A stretch of DNA of 64,000 bases from CAZSNH01 sp052388455 (GCA_052388455.1 JBQTIA010000007.1:1-64000), one strand, 5' to 3'; shown: positions 25,166-35,336, counted from the first letter of the stretch. Notes: generated by a model from the letters alone, not told the origin. Program-made: numbers and translations.

Positions 25166-25291
25166 ATGATCGACTTCAAGTCTACCCTTGTCGGTGCTTT
25201 GATCGTCGCGGCGGCCGTAATGGGATACGTTATGTACGAGCGCAGTCAGCGCACCATCAGCATCGAGCTGCCTTCGGTAAAAGTCGACTGA
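25166..25291 (+). CDS. 41-residue membrane-anchored miniprotein
   Basis: Begins MIDFKSTLVGALIVAAAVMG with one transmembrane helix (about 6-24), followed by a polar tail (YERSQRTISIELPSVKVD) probably on the outer side. AAGGGAGC precedes the start by about 6 bases, 12 bases after the PRC-barrel stop, and a strong terminator follows. It is therefore the second gene of an EcfG-controlled pair. No known family recognised. Confidence 0.7.
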   Translation: MIDFKSTLVGALIVAAAVMGYVMYERSQRTISIELPSVKVD

Positions 25292-25309
25292 CGCAATCAC
25301 CACATCCGA

Positions 25310-25341
25310 CCGGCAGGCGCTCCGTCCTGCCGGCCTTTTTT
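25310..25341 (+). terminator. Intrinsic terminator
   Basis: CCGGCAGG and CCTGCCGG pair perfectly around an 8-base loop, followed by CC and six T. It closes the PRC-barrel unit. Confidence 0.9.
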
Positions 25342-25371
25342 CGATTCACCGCTCGAACGCCGAGCACGCGA

Positions 25372-26073
25372 TCAATCGCTGCCCACCTGCGCCACGTCCT
25401 CCAGCTCTTTCAACATGCAAACCGTGCCATCGCCGTCGCGCTGGATGGCGCCCATGTCTTCCAGAAGCTGCATGGCGAGATTGACCCGCGGCCGGCTGGC
25501 GCCGATCAGCAAAGCGAGCTCCGATTGGGAGAGCAGGCCGGTCAGCCGCACCTGCGCCGGCGCCGGACCGCTGTTGCGCTTCACCTGCGACAGCAGATAG
25601 CGGGCGACGCGAACCTCGATCGGATGCAGTGCGACGGATTCGAGTGTCGTGTTGGTGCCGCGCAAACGCCGACACAGGAAGCGGCAACAGGCGAGCGCGA
25701 ACGCCGGATTGGTCTCGAAAAACCGCATCAACGCCGGCGCGTCAAGCTGCATCAGCCGGACCTGGCTCACGGCCTTGGCATCCGTCGTCCGCTCGCCGCC
25801 GTCAATGGCCGCGATCTCTCCGAAAAGCTGTCCGCGTCCGGCGTGAAGGTACGAGAGCTCGCGCCCGTCCGACGAGACGACCGACAGCCGAACCCGGCCC
25901 TGCAGCACCAGATAGATCGAGCGTCCCGCATCGCCCCTGGCAAACAGCATCTGCCCCGGCGCGACGCTGACCTCCCGCATCTGCTTTGCGATGAATGCGC
26001 GATCCTCGGCGCTCATCTCTGCAAAGATCGGGGCGGCTTGCAGCAGGTCGGCAATTTCGGTAACGGACGCCAT
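25372..26073 (-). CDS. Crp/Fnr-family transcription regulator
   Basis: 233 residues. A cyclic-nucleotide-binding beta-roll (about 18-130, with VAPGQMLFARGDAGRSIYLVLQGRV and GQLFGEIAAIDGGERTTDAKA) is followed by the dimer helix and a winged helix-turn-helix (LSQSELALLIGASRPRVNLAMQLLED). The phosphate-binding cassette GEIAxxDGGxRTT is well kept, so a cyclic nucleotide ligand is plausible. GAGGTT precedes the start at 26073. It lies 107 bases behind the last gene of the srfC-srfB cluster on the same strand, with a hairpin in between, and is a candidate regulator of that cluster. Confidence 0.9.
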   Translation of the reverse strand: MASVTEIADLLQAAPIFAEMSAEDRAFIAKQMREVSVAPGQMLFARGDAGRSIYLVLQGRVRLSVVSSDGRELSYLHAGRGQLFGEIAAIDGGERTTDAKAVSQVRLMQLDAPALMRFFETNPAFALACCRFLCRRLRGTNTTLESVALHPIEVRVARYLLSQVKRNSGPAPAQVRLTGLLSQSELALLIGASRPRVNLAMQLLEDMGAIQRDGDGTVCMLKELEDVAQVGSD

Positions 26074-26121
26074 GGGCAGAACCTCGCAGGGCGAAGGGAG
26101 GTTGCCGCTATATAGCAGAGA

Positions 26122-26147
26122 AGCCCGCCGCCGGTCATCCGCGGGCT
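26122..26147 (-). terminator. Possible terminator hairpin after the srf cluster
   Basis: AGCCCGC and GCGGGCT are separated by 12 bases; on the minus strand the hairpin is followed by TCTCT rather than a clean T-run. It may partly separate the cluster from the Crp-type gene. Confidence 0.4.
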
Positions 26148-26180
26148 GGCTTTGAGACGGAGCGGTCCCCGCCGGGGCTT

Positions 26181-27812
26181 TCACTTGGCGTCCTTGACCC
26201 AGACCTCGACGCGGCGGTTGAGCTGGCGACGCTCGACGGTATCGTTGCACGCGATCGGTGCCAACGGCCCGAAGCCCTTGGCCACGATGGCCTGATCCGC
26301 TATGCGGCCATCCGCCGAGGCCAGCACGGCGGTCCTGACCTGCGATGCGCGCCGCGCCGAAATCGAAGCATTCGGCCCGAAGCGCCCCTCGGCGTCCGTG
26401 AAACCGATGAGCATAATCGTCTTGCCAGCCAGCTCGGGGCTTTGCATGTATTCGGCGAGCCTCAGAACATCGAGACGCGAGTTCGGCGCCAGATCGAACG
26501 AGCCGCTCGTGAAGCGGAAGGTGAGCGACAGGCGCCGGGCACCTTTCAGGTCTGCCAGCAGCCGGCGCATCTCCGCCATGTCGAAACCCTGCGAGGGGAC
26601 ATTGAGCGCAAATGCCATGCGCTCGGTCTGCTCTTCGAAGGCAAGCTGCTCGACCCTGTCGTCGACGAAGTCCTGCGCCGCGATGTCCGGCTGAGCGTCG
26701 CGCGACATGGCGTATCGCAACAGCCCCCGCGCCGCCGGCTGGTTCAGCACGCCCCCGGTTACGAAGTAGAGGGGACGGCTTAGCCCGTATTCGCCAGCCT
26801 TGACCGCAAACGTCGTCGGCCGCGTGATCAGGCCGCAGCTTCCTTCGAGGTTCAGCCGCTTGGCGCTGCGCTGAAAGGCGAACGAGACGACACCGATGCC
26901 GTTCGCGTCGCGCGACACCGCATCCGCCACGTCGCTCTCGCTGGCCAGCTCCTTGTGGCCTGTCCCCCGCGCCAGATTTCGCGGTCCGAGCACCACGGCA
27001 TCGAAGACCTCGGCGGCACTGCTGCGACGGCCAGCCGAATACACGCTAATCGTGCCACCCGGAACTCCGATTTCGCCCCAGCTGCCGATCTGGCCGGAGA
27101 AGATGCGCGCCAGCTTGTCCTCGGATAGCGATGTCAGCGGATTGTCCGGCGAGACCACGATCGCCAGCCCGTCGTGGCCGACGATATGCTCGCCGGTCGA
27201 GAGCCGGGAGGTCGCAGCACCGGCCGCGGCTGCCGTTTCGCCGGAGATTTCGGACGCGACCGGCGGCCGATCGGAGAACTCGATGGTCGCGTGGCCCGGC
27301 ACTGCCTGCTGTTCCGTCGCAGCGGTCGCCGGGCCGCCTGCTTCGACGGCAATAGTCGCAAGCTCGGCGCCCGTCGTGTCGGCGAGGCGGAACTTGATGT
27401 CGCCCGGCGAGGTGCCGACGATCATGGTCGTTTTCGCGCCGACGCTCGACGCATACCCGCGGATCAGAGCCGGCATCAGCGCCCGGTTCAGCGGACGCGA
27501 GCCGCCGATGGAAAAACGGTCGGGCGTTTCCGGATTCAGCTTTTCGGGCGGCAACGCCTGAATGCTGACGCGGCGCGTGCAGTTCTCGCCGATACAGTCG
27601 AAGCGTGAGGCATCGAACGACATCGTGCCAACCGCCGGCGCTTCGATGACATAGGTGTTGCCGTCGAAGGACTTCAGCTCGCCGCTGACCTCCAGGCCGC
27701 CGCCTTTGACTTTCAGCGTCACCTCGCCGGCGAGGGCCGGTGTGAGCAATCCCAACGGGATGATCACGGACGCCGCGAGGGCGAGGCGAGTGACGCGGTT
27801 GGCTGAGGACAT
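26181..27812 (-). CDS. Exported PstS-like/OmpA fusion protein (copy A)
   Basis: 543 residues. Signal peptide (1-28), a small beta-rich domain (about 30-95, GELKSFDGNTYVIEAPAVGTM), a periplasmic binding-protein domain of the phosphate (PstS) type (about 97-370) and an OmpA/MotB peptidoglycan-binding domain (about 430-543, with IGFTDAEGRFGPN, SARRASQVR and NRRVEVWVKD). The first ligand loop of the binding domain reads GSRPL where copy B has GSDTL, so ligand binding may have changed. No ABC permease or ATPase is nearby, so this is not a transporter component. The product is probably periplasmic and attached to the cell wall. The start is 4 bases after the stop of the upstream gene. Confidence 0.88.
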   Translation of the reverse strand: MSSANRVTRLALAASVIIPLGLLTPALAGEVTLKVKGGGLEVSGELKSFDGNTYVIEAPAVGTMSFDASRFDCIGENCTRRVSIQALPPEKLNPETPDRFSIGGSRPLNRALMPALIRGYASSVGAKTTMIVGTSPGDIKFRLADTTGAELATIAVEAGGPATAATEQQAVPGHATIEFSDRPPVASEISGETAAAAGAATSRLSTGEHIVGHDGLAIVVSPDNPLTSLSEDKLARIFSGQIGSWGEIGVPGGTISVYSAGRRSSAAEVFDAVVLGPRNLARGTGHKELASESDVADAVSRDANGIGVVSFAFQRSAKRLNLEGSCGLITRPTTFAVKAGEYGLSRPLYFVTGGVLNQPAARGLLRYAMSRDAQPDIAAQDFVDDRVEQLAFEEQTERMAFALNVPSQGFDMAEMRRLLADLKGARRLSLTFRFTSGSFDLAPNSRLDVLRLAEYMQSPELAGKTIMLIGFTDAEGRFGPNASISARRASQVRTAVLASADGRIADQAIVAKGFGPLAPIACNDTVERRQLNRRVEVWVKDAK

Positions 27813-27816
27813 CGGG

Positions 27817-29523
27817 CTACTTCCTCACCTTGAGCACGGGAAGCAGATGCCGATCGAACCGCACATCCGCGCTCAGCCGCCCGCCGCAGGACGCCGCAGC
27901 GATGCGGCCCTGGTCCTGCAGGGTGAGCTGTCCGCGAACCAGCATGGTGAGGCGGAACGGTATCTCGGCGTGCTCGTCGGTTCCGCAGGTGCCCGCCGCC
28001 GGGTTCTCGCCGCGCGTTTCGTAGTCCAACGCCAGATCGACAGCGCCCGCCGCCTGATGGTCGCTGTGGTAGAAGGTGTAGACCTCGACCTTGTCACCCT
28101 GCCCGCGGGCGCCCATCGTCGCACTCATGAAGCCGCGTCCCCGGCCGGAGCCCTCGACGTCCTTTTGCGTGGACGACCAAGTGCCGGGCGCATGCTCGTG
28201 GACAGGCCCTTTCTCACCACGTTCGGCGGCGTATTCGAAGGCGTGCAGATCGAGATTGACCGGCGCCCGCCAGACGACCGCCACCTTCGACAGCCGCGCG
28301 AAGTCCGTCGCAACGACCGCAAGACTGCGGGTGCGGCCATCGCCGAAGCGGATCTCGACAGGGAACGTTGGACCCGCGAAACAATCGAACTCGAGTTCGA
28401 GGCTGCCGCCGGGGTCCAGCCGATGCACGAACTCGGACCCGGCATAGCCGAGGCGCACATCCTCGTTGCCCTTGCAGGGCGCGGCGATGCGGATGCGCAT
28501 CCGCCCTCCGTCCAGCGGATCGGTGCTGATCTCCGGTTTCTCGCAGACCTCGACGGCATTGCCCGTGTTGCCGGGCGCTACGGCGGCCACCTTCGTGCCG
28601 CCACTGGCGGTTGTCGAACCGGCACCGGCGATACCTGACGACGTCCCGCCTTTCGCGTCGGCTGCACGCGCCTGCACATCCTTCCGGCTCGGCAGGTATT
28701 GGGTATCCTGGGCATTGGCGGGCATCAGGCCGGAACCGGCTGGACGATCGGACACCAGATAGTAGGAGCCGAGCCCAAACGCCATCACGACGGCCAGACC
28801 CGGAGCGAGCCAGCGCTTGCGCCGCATGCGGTTGGCTGCCTGGCGACCCTGCCAATGAATGGAATCGGCCCGCTTGCCCGTCGCAATGCGGACCGGGCCG
28901 GCACCATCCATCGAATGCCCGTCGAAATCGGGTGAAGAGTCGCCGTTTGAGCGGTGGCCACCCCCGTCGGACAGAGAGCCTGCCAGATCCGCCACGAGCG
29001 CCGGTTGCGGCGGGCCGCTCGGCGAGCCCGGCACGCCGGCCATTGCCGCCTCGCCCTTGTTCGCCATCAGTGCCAGATCAGCGGCCGAACCCCCTTCACC
29101 ACGGCCGGTATCGATGTGCGCATCGTCCAGTTCGGATGCTTGCCCGCGCGCCTTTCGCATTCCGACGACGGTGCGGCGACGTGGCTGTGCGGTGGGAGCG
29201 ACGCTCGGCCAGAGGAATTCGCCGCGCACGCCGGCATCCGGCAGTTCGATGACCACCGGCGTGCCCGCCAGCAGCAGCGGATGCTCGACGATCTCCGGAC
29301 CAACCACCAGCTCGACGCCGTTCTCGGTGAGCCGTGTCGTCACCGGGGTCAGCAGGTTCGAGCGCTGCGTGGTGCGCTTGGCCGGAATGAAGCTGCCATC
29401 GAGCGGCTTCAGCCGGAACATCGGACGGTCCGAGACGGCTTCGAGGCCCTGAATGAGGATGACGACATGGCCGCCCTGTGGTCGGGTCTCGTCCTCGGTG
29501 GCTTCGACGAATACGCGTTTCAC
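27817..29523 (-). CDS. Single-span membrane protein, N- and C-domains of the srf cluster fused
   Basis: 568 residues. The N-terminal cytoplasmic beta-rich domain (about 1-120, GGHVVILIQGLE, ELVVGPEI, GVRGEFLWPSVAP) matches the start of the 601-residue protein at 39012-40817. A polar linker, one transmembrane helix (about 240-257) and a C-terminal periplasmic domain (about 330-568, with VVWRAPVNLDLHAFEYAAE, VEVYTFYHSDHQAAGAVDLAL and ETRGENP) follow; the last domain matches the 550-residue protein at 37326-38978. I start it at GTG 29523 because AGGAG then has proper spacing and the first 19 residues align without gaps to the paralogue. Function unknown; an envelope-spanning adaptor is inferred. 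Confidence 0.8.
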   Translation of the reverse strand: MKRVFVEATEDETRPQGGHVVILIQGLEAVSDRPMFRLKPLDGSFIPAKRTTQRSNLLTPVTTRLTENGVELVVGPEIVEHPLLLAGTPVVIELPDAGVRGEFLWPSVAPTAQPRRRTVVGMRKARGQASELDDAHIDTGRGEGGSAADLALMANKGEAAMAGVPGSPSGPPQPALVADLAGSLSDGGGHRSNGDSSPDFDGHSMDGAGPVRIATGKRADSIHWQGRQAANRMRRKRWLAPGLAVVMAFGLGSYYLVSDRPAGSGLMPANAQDTQYLPSRKDVQARAADAKGGTSSGIAGAGSTTASGGTKVAAVAPGNTGNAVEVCEKPEISTDPLDGGRMRIRIAAPCKGNEDVRLGYAGSEFVHRLDPGGSLELEFDCFAGPTFPVEIRFGDGRTRSLAVVATDFARLSKVAVVWRAPVNLDLHAFEYAAERGEKGPVHEHAPGTWSSTQKDVEGSGRGRGFMSATMGARGQGDKVEVYTFYHSDHQAAGAVDLALDYETRGENPAAGTCGTDEHAEIPFRLTMLVRGQLTLQDQGRIAAASCGGRLSADVRFDRHLLPVLKVRK

Positions 29524-29534
29524 GGCCATGCTCC

Positions 29535-32153
29535 TCAAAGCGTGACTTCAAGGAGCCGCAGCAGCCTTCCGAGCCGCCGGTTCTGCTCGTCACTGATCTC
29601 CCGCTCCCTGAGCCCGGTCGCATTGTCTCCGACGAGGCTGATGAAGGCCTGCGACCAGTCGGCGAAGAACTCGCTGTCGAGATCGTCCGCCTCGTCGGCG
29701 GCGTCGAGAGAGATGGAGCTCCTCGGCGGAAAGATTGGTTTCTGCGCCTTGCCCTTGCGGCGCGGATGGCTGTTGGCCATCACGTCGTCGAACCCGAGCG
29801 ATACGATGAAATCGCCGATCGCCGATGCCGCGCAGCGGGCCGCCTTGCCGACATCGTCCGGCGTGAGCGTCTCGCCGGCGGTCACGCGCTCGATCAGTTC
29901 GGAAACCTTGTGCTCCAGGCCCATGCGGGTGGCGCCCACGATCAGCTCGTCGACCAGATGCAGCAGCGCCTGGCGGGGCAGCTTGTAGCGGTTCGACGCC
30001 GCTGAGCCGTTGGCGATCGCCCTGACCGTTTCGATCCAATGGTCGACGGCGGTGCGCGCGTAGAGGCGGGCGTCTCCAGCCGCCGTCGCGTCGACGGGCA
30101 GCAGCGAGTCGATGTCGGCCACCGAATTCGAAAGGCCGTTGGCGCTGTGCGGGCCGTCCTCGCCGTTGCTTCCGGTCCACACCTCGACGTTGCGCAGCAC
30201 GTCGGCGAACTCGGATTCGGAAAGCTGCAGCGACCTCAGCAGATGGCCGAAGCGCCGGTTGTCGGAGCAGCCCTTGAGGCGGCGCACGACGAGCAGACCG
30301 GCGGTATGCCGGCGATCCTGCTGGAAGCTGTAGTTGTCGGAAACATAATATCGCCGCAGCCGATCCTTCATGCCCTCGCGCAACTCGTCCAGCGAAGCCA
30401 CGATCTGGCGGTATTTCACCCGACCGTCGCACACCCCGGCGATGGACTGCGCCAGGTAGCTCAACCCGCCGTCGTTGACCACGAAGGCCTCGCGCCACGC
30501 CCCGGCCGGATCGGCGAAATGGCGGCGAACCAGCTCGCTCTGCATGAACTCCCGGCGCGAGCGTTCGATCCGGTCGAGCTGGCTGGCCTTGAAACCCAGC
30601 TCCTGCCCGTCGCTCGCGTAGTCGAGGATCTGCTTCGCCTTGTAGCTCGGATTGCGCAGCAGATGGATGTTGTCGAACGGCCGGCCGGGTGACCACTCGT
30701 GCGGCCACTGGTGATCGCGCCCGAAGCCTTCGATCAGGATCGACCGTATGCGGTCCGTCCAGTCGAGCCGCCGATCACGACCCTGGCGCGGACTGTCGCC
30801 GAATTCCTTGTCGATCTTGGTGAAGGCGAGAAACAGCGAATTGTCGTGCTGCTCGCGCGCCACCGCATCGCGGCCGTGCGAAACCTCGACCCAGTTGGCG
30901 ACCAGCGGCGCCAGCTCTCCGACATCGCGGAACGCATGATCGATGCACACCACCATGCTGGTGATCTTGTGCTGATCGGAATAGTAGTCGTGCAGGTAGA
31001 CGGCCTTCGCCCGCAAGTAGATGCGGCCGAGCAGCGAGGGGTCCTTGACGAGGGCCTGCTCGAAGTTCGCGACGCCGTGGCGATGATCGAGCCCCGGAAA
31101 CTCCAAAAGGTCCGCGCGGCGCGAAATCTCGCAACTCTCGTGCGGCAGCGGCAGCCGGATCTCGGCGGCAAGCGCGGCGAGCGCGATGCGCGGGATCGAG
31201 ATCCAGTGACCGAACTCGTTCGATACGACGACAGTCCGGTCGTCCTCGGTGCCGAGCTTGGAAATCGTCTCGCCGTTGATCACGCTGTCGACGCGGCGCG
31301 AGAACCGGCCGGTCCGGGGGTCGAGGCTCAAAATGGAATCGAGCGCACAGTTGGCGTCCAGCCCCCCACCGAGACTGGTCACCGCATCGGCCAGCGCGAC
31401 GAACGCCTTTTCGAAGGGTTCGAGACCACCCCAGAGCGGCGCCAGCAGCTTGCCGCGCGCCGCATTGCTGATGAAGGGCGCCAGCTTGGCCAAAGCCTGC
31501 CAGAAGCCCGCCGCACACAGAGTCCGGAACAGTGGCTCGTCGCCGAAGCGCGTGCCGAAATAGGTCCGCACCTCCCAGATGTCTTCTTCCGCCAGACCGA
31601 CCACCGGATCGGCACCGGCGAGCTTGCGGGCCTCCGTATTGAGATCACGGATTTCGGCGAGGCTCGGAACGCGCGCGCGCTTGCCGGCGGCTGTGAAATA
31701 CGCATTGCCGAGGATCTTGATCACATCGGCCATGGAGAGCAGCCGCATGGCGATGGGAAAGTTCTGCGGCAGAGACTTTTCCTGCTCCGAGAGCCGAACG
31801 ACCATGGACGTGCCGTGCCGGCCGCTGTCGGGCACGATGTTGCGCAGATAGTCGATCTTCTCGCGGATGCCGTCGAACCGCATTCCGAGCCGCCCGCCCC
31901 GACGCTCTATCATGGAGGTGATCGTGTGGGTCTTGCCCGAGCGGGTCGATCCGACGAAGGCGACGGCGGGCGGCTGCGTGACGGCGGTCGCCAGCGTCCG
32001 CGCGCCGACATCGGTGCGGTTGAACTCGTGCAGCAGCGACACCCGCTCGGTGCCGACGATGCCTTCGTTCTCGTTGATCCACTCCAGAGTCTCGGCGGCC
32101 GCCTCTCCGACCTGATTGCAGGCGAACACGAGACGATTCTCGAAGGCGCTCAT
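29535..32153 (-). CDS. srfC: SrfC-family putative virulence factor, P-loop NTPase
   Basis: 872 residues. A Walker A motif GSTRSGKT lies at about residues 68-75, preceded by a strand (PPAVAFV) as in GTPase or dynamin-like folds. Later parts include EFPGLDHRHG (about 360), which may supply a Walker B or switch-II-like DxxG, and TKIDKEFGDS (about 445), close to the guanine-specifying TKxD motif. This fits a GTPase. SrfC was named in Salmonella as an SsrB-regulated factor encoded next to SrfB; its biochemical role is not settled. No signal peptide or transmembrane span is visible. The gene lies 16 bases after srfB and 11 bases before the fused membrane protein gene. Confidence 0.88.
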   Translation of the reverse strand: MSAFENRLVFACNQVGEAAAETLEWINENEGIVGTERVSLLHEFNRTDVGARTLATAVTQPPAVAFVGSTRSGKTHTITSMIERRGGRLGMRFDGIREKIDYLRNIVPDSGRHGTSMVVRLSEQEKSLPQNFPIAMRLLSMADVIKILGNAYFTAAGKRARVPSLAEIRDLNTEARKLAGADPVVGLAEEDIWEVRTYFGTRFGDEPLFRTLCAAGFWQALAKLAPFISNAARGKLLAPLWGGLEPFEKAFVALADAVTSLGGGLDANCALDSILSLDPRTGRFSRRVDSVINGETISKLGTEDDRTVVVSNEFGHWISIPRIALAALAAEIRLPLPHESCEISRRADLLEFPGLDHRHGVANFEQALVKDPSLLGRIYLRAKAVYLHDYYSDQHKITSMVVCIDHAFRDVGELAPLVANWVEVSHGRDAVAREQHDNSLFLAFTKIDKEFGDSPRQGRDRRLDWTDRIRSILIEGFGRDHQWPHEWSPGRPFDNIHLLRNPSYKAKQILDYASDGQELGFKASQLDRIERSRREFMQSELVRRHFADPAGAWREAFVVNDGGLSYLAQSIAGVCDGRVKYRQIVASLDELREGMKDRLRRYYVSDNYSFQQDRRHTAGLLVVRRLKGCSDNRRFGHLLRSLQLSESEFADVLRNVEVWTGSNGEDGPHSANGLSNSVADIDSLLPVDATAAGDARLYARTAVDHWIETVRAIANGSAASNRYKLPRQALLHLVDELIVGATRMGLEHKVSELIERVTAGETLTPDDVGKAARCAASAIGDFIVSLGFDDVMANSHPRRKGKAQKPIFPPRSSISLDAADEADDLDSEFFADWSQAFISLVGDNATGLREREISDEQNRRLGRLLRLLEVTL

Positions 32154-32169
32154 ACCAATCGTTCCCTGC

Positions 32170-35100
32170 TCATTCGATCGCAATCGCGCCAGTGTCGAGC
32201 CAATGGCCCTTGGGTGATCTCAGCGTCTGCAGCCTCAGCGCCATCTCGGACGGTGCAAGATTATTGCCGTCGGCATCGCACGCCCTGACGACCCGCAGCG
32301 TATCCGGCTGGCCCCGGTCGCCCGGAACCCGCTCGATCGTCACCTTCAGCGGACCGCGCTTCCTGGTGCGCTGATCGAACGGCTCGTGATCGAGCCAGAA
32401 CATCGGTGTCGCCGGCCAGTTCTCCAGACCGATGCGCCGGCCTCCGAGCAGCACCGGCGGCTCCACCGACAAGGTGCAGGTGCGGGCCTCGCGGCCAGCC
32501 GGATCCTTGCCGAGAGCGGGGTCGCCGAACACGAACAGCACGGTGTCGTTGGCAACCAGATCGCGTTCCGTCATGCGGCCGATGTGCAGCCGGGCGGCGT
32601 CGGCGTCCAGCGGACGCAGCGTGAGGTTCTGCACCCCACCTGCCATGCCCTGGCAGGCCAGCATGGCGCCCATCACGGCCATCGATTTGGTATCGCCGAC
32701 GGTACCGGACCGCTCGCGCAGCGCATACCAGTCGCCGACGCGGTAATCGGCCATCGAGACGATGCGGTTCGGCTGCGAGGGCATCCGCTCGACCAGCATG
32801 TCGACGACGATCGGCAGCCGCGACGGCCAGCCGGAGATCAGCAGCACGTCGCAATCGAGCGCCTGGACGATTCGGGCCACGTTGCCGATCACCGGCTCGA
32901 GCACCGACTTGATCGTCGACGAGATGTCGCGATCACGGAACGAGATGATGGTCTCGTGCGGCGAGAAGGCGTCCGCCCCTTCTTCCGTCGCCAGCTCGTC
33001 GAACTCGTCGAGTACCGCCCGGGCGTCGGTGGAATGCAGGCTGATGAGGTTGCCGAGGCTGCGCTCGATCGGAACGTCGGCGTGCACCCGCGAGCCCAGA
33101 TGCGTTTCGAGCATGCTGAGAGCCAGCGGCTGTGCGATCTCGCTGGCGAAGCGTCGGCCGAACTCGCCGCTCCAGGCGGCCCGGCGCGAGCCCTTGCCGT
33201 TGATCACCCGCTCGAGGAACCGCTTGGCCGAGGTCAGCTTGCATTCCACGAGCCGGCGCTCGAGCGAGGGCATCAGATGGCGTTCGACGATGGCCTTCAG
33301 GATGTCGTCGCCGCCGGTGCGGCAGCCATCCGCCACCTGCGTCGTCTGCACCAGCGTCGCGGCATCGGTCAGTTCATAAGTCGCGACCGAAAGGCAGGTG
33401 GCGCCGCCGCCAATATCCAGGCTGGCGATGCGCAGCGAACGCCCGCTCTTGTGCTCGGGCCGCTGCTTGCCCATCAAATCGAGATATTCGCGGATCTTGC
33501 CCTTGAACTTATGTCCGAACTCGTTGTGCAGATACGCAAGGCCGGTGTTGGTCGCGTTGTCGCCGGAAAAGCGGACCTCCGGCATGCGCGGAGCGAACGC
33601 CGCCCCCGGCTCCAGCCAGCCGAGTGACAGCCAGACCAGCCGGACCGCCGCCTCGACGCGCCTTTTGAGGATGGACTGCTCGTTGGGAGCGAGGTTGGCG
33701 GGCACCGTCAGCACCACCCGGTCGAGCACGCGCGGCCGGCCATCGGTCCGCCGTTCGGGCGCGTTCATGGCGGCGATCGTCTGGGCGATCAGCTCGACGG
33801 CGAAAAACGTGGTGAGCGAGGAGCGCGAAAACCGGGGTTTGGTCGCAACACCCTGACGATCAGCCGGGCCGAGCACATCGCCGGCTTCCGACACGTGTGA
33901 GAGCTGCAGGCCGGAGAGCAGCGATCCGCGACCGCCCCCGCCTCCGTTCTGCTTGGCAAAGCGCCACGCTATCGGACTGAGCTGCTCGTCCCAGATGTAG
34001 TGCATGGGGCTCGACAGGCCGGTCCAATCCTCGCTGGCCGGCTGCTCGACCGCCAGCCGCTCGGCCTCGTTGCCGACGCGGGCGAGGCTCGGCCAGAAGA
34101 ACGCATTCGTTCGGCCGCTCCAGCGCGACCAGGCCTCGTTTCCGAAGGTCGCCTTGGCGAACTGCATCCGGCTTGAGAAGATGTCGTGATGGCGCCGCCA
34201 TGGCTGCGAAAAATCTCTCAGGGGCAGCAAGGTCGGCCGGCTGGACTCCTGCTCGCCGGCGACCGGCTTCTCACTCAGAAGCGCACAGGTGCGCGAGGTG
34301 CCCATATCGAGCACCAGGTCGACGCCACGCGCCCGCCACTGCGCCTGATCGTCCGGCAAGTCTGCGAAACGGATGACAGGCATCTCAGTCGCCTGCCGCA
34401 CCACGCTGAGCAGCGTCAGGTAGTGCGCCAGATGCTCCAGCGCCGAACAGTCCTGGAGGTTGTCCTCGCCCTCGCTCGCCCGCCGGCGCTCGATGCGCTC
34501 CCGGTAGACGGCAGACAGCCAGTCGTCGACCCACGCCTCGCTGACGAACCCGCCGATGAGGTCGACATCGTCGGAGAATTCGAACGCGTCGCCCTGATGC
34601 ACGTCGTCGAGACGCGGACCGGCCTGCGTGCGGCCCCTGACCGTCCGCGCGTCGATCGCCGTATCGATGGCGAGGATGACCCGGTAGCCGCCGCGACGGT
34701 TGTCGGGCCCGCCGACGCTGGTGACGTAGAGGCGCGCCCAGTTGCTCGGACCGTCATCGAGCAGCGGCGTGCCATCCTCGTCTTTTCCCGCCCGGCGCAG
34801 GTACGGAACGGGGATCCACGTGTCGAGAAAGGGAGCGATGGCCTGCGTGCCGTCGATGGCATAGGTCTCCGACGCATTGACGACCGCGCCAGTCACCGGG
34901 TGATGCACGATGTCGTCGTCGAGCGCCACCACGTGCAGCACGGGACCGTCACCCGCTCCGCCGGTCCCTTCGTCGTCGCCGGTATCGGAAACGTCCTCGA
35001 AAAACCGCCGGCGCAGGCGGACGGCTTCTACCTCGCCGATCCGAAAATCGAAGAATTGCAGCGAGCTGTTGGGGATCAGCGAAACGATGCCGCGGTCATC

Positions 35101-35175
35101 CTCGGCTTGCGCTTCTACTGTCGGCGCCTCGGCGGAACCGGGCAGGTCGTCAGCTCTTTCGGCGGTGCTCGACAT
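32170..35175 (-). CDS. srfB: SrfB-family putative virulence factor, actin/Hsp70-like
   Basis: 1001 residues, the normal size for SrfB. Two nucleotide-phosphate loops typical of the actin/Hsp70 superfamily are visible: LVLDMGTSRTCALL (Asp290) and ASLDIGGGATCLSVA (Asp587); an adenosine-type motif may lie in LLISGWPSRLPIVVDML (about 785-800). It has no signal peptide and is probably cytoplasmic or peripheral to the membrane. SrfB partners SrfC in Salmonella, Xenorhabdus and many other Gram-negatives. I start it at the ATG at 35175 because upstream codons show no family similarity. It opens the second half of the cluster behind the three palindromes. Confidence 0.9.
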   Translation of the reverse strand: MSSTAERADDLPGSAEAPTVEAQAEDDRGIVSLIPNSSLQFFDFRIGEVEAVRLRRRFFEDVSDTGDDEGTGGAGDGPVLHVVALDDDIVHHPVTGAVVNASETYAIDGTQAIAPFLDTWIPVPYLRRAGKDEDGTPLLDDGPSNWARLYVTSVGGPDNRRGGYRVILAIDTAIDARTVRGRTQAGPRLDDVHQGDAFEFSDDVDLIGGFVSEAWVDDWLSAVYRERIERRRASEGEDNLQDCSALEHLAHYLTLLSVVRQATEMPVIRFADLPDDQAQWRARGVDLVLDMGTSRTCALLSEKPVAGEQESSRPTLLPLRDFSQPWRRHHDIFSSRMQFAKATFGNEAWSRWSGRTNAFFWPSLARVGNEAERLAVEQPASEDWTGLSSPMHYIWDEQLSPIAWRFAKQNGGGGGRGSLLSGLQLSHVSEAGDVLGPADRQGVATKPRFSRSSLTTFFAVELIAQTIAAMNAPERRTDGRPRVLDRVVLTVPANLAPNEQSILKRRVEAAVRLVWLSLGWLEPGAAFAPRMPEVRFSGDNATNTGLAYLHNEFGHKFKGKIREYLDLMGKQRPEHKSGRSLRIASLDIGGGATCLSVATYELTDAATLVQTTQVADGCRTGGDDILKAIVERHLMPSLERRLVECKLTSAKRFLERVINGKGSRRAAWSGEFGRRFASEIAQPLALSMLETHLGSRVHADVPIERSLGNLISLHSTDARAVLDEFDELATEEGADAFSPHETIISFRDRDISSTIKSVLEPVIGNVARIVQALDCDVLLISGWPSRLPIVVDMLVERMPSQPNRIVSMADYRVGDWYALRERSGTVGDTKSMAVMGAMLACQGMAGGVQNLTLRPLDADAARLHIGRMTERDLVANDTVLFVFGDPALGKDPAGREARTCTLSVEPPVLLGGRRIGLENWPATPMFWLDHEPFDQRTRKRGPLKVTIERVPGDRGQPDTLRVVRACDADGNNLAPSEMALRLQTLRSPKGHWLDTGAIAIE

Positions 35176-35336
35176 CGCTACGCAAACCCCAGCCCCAGGA
35201 CAAAACCGCACCTTACCCGCAGCCTACGATCTTTATCTGATCTGGCCTCTGAGCGAAACACGCCTAGCGGTAACAGGTGTCATTAATGTTAGCTCCCGAT
35301 CGTCTCCGCCTCCAGCGGCGGCCGGACGACCGGCTT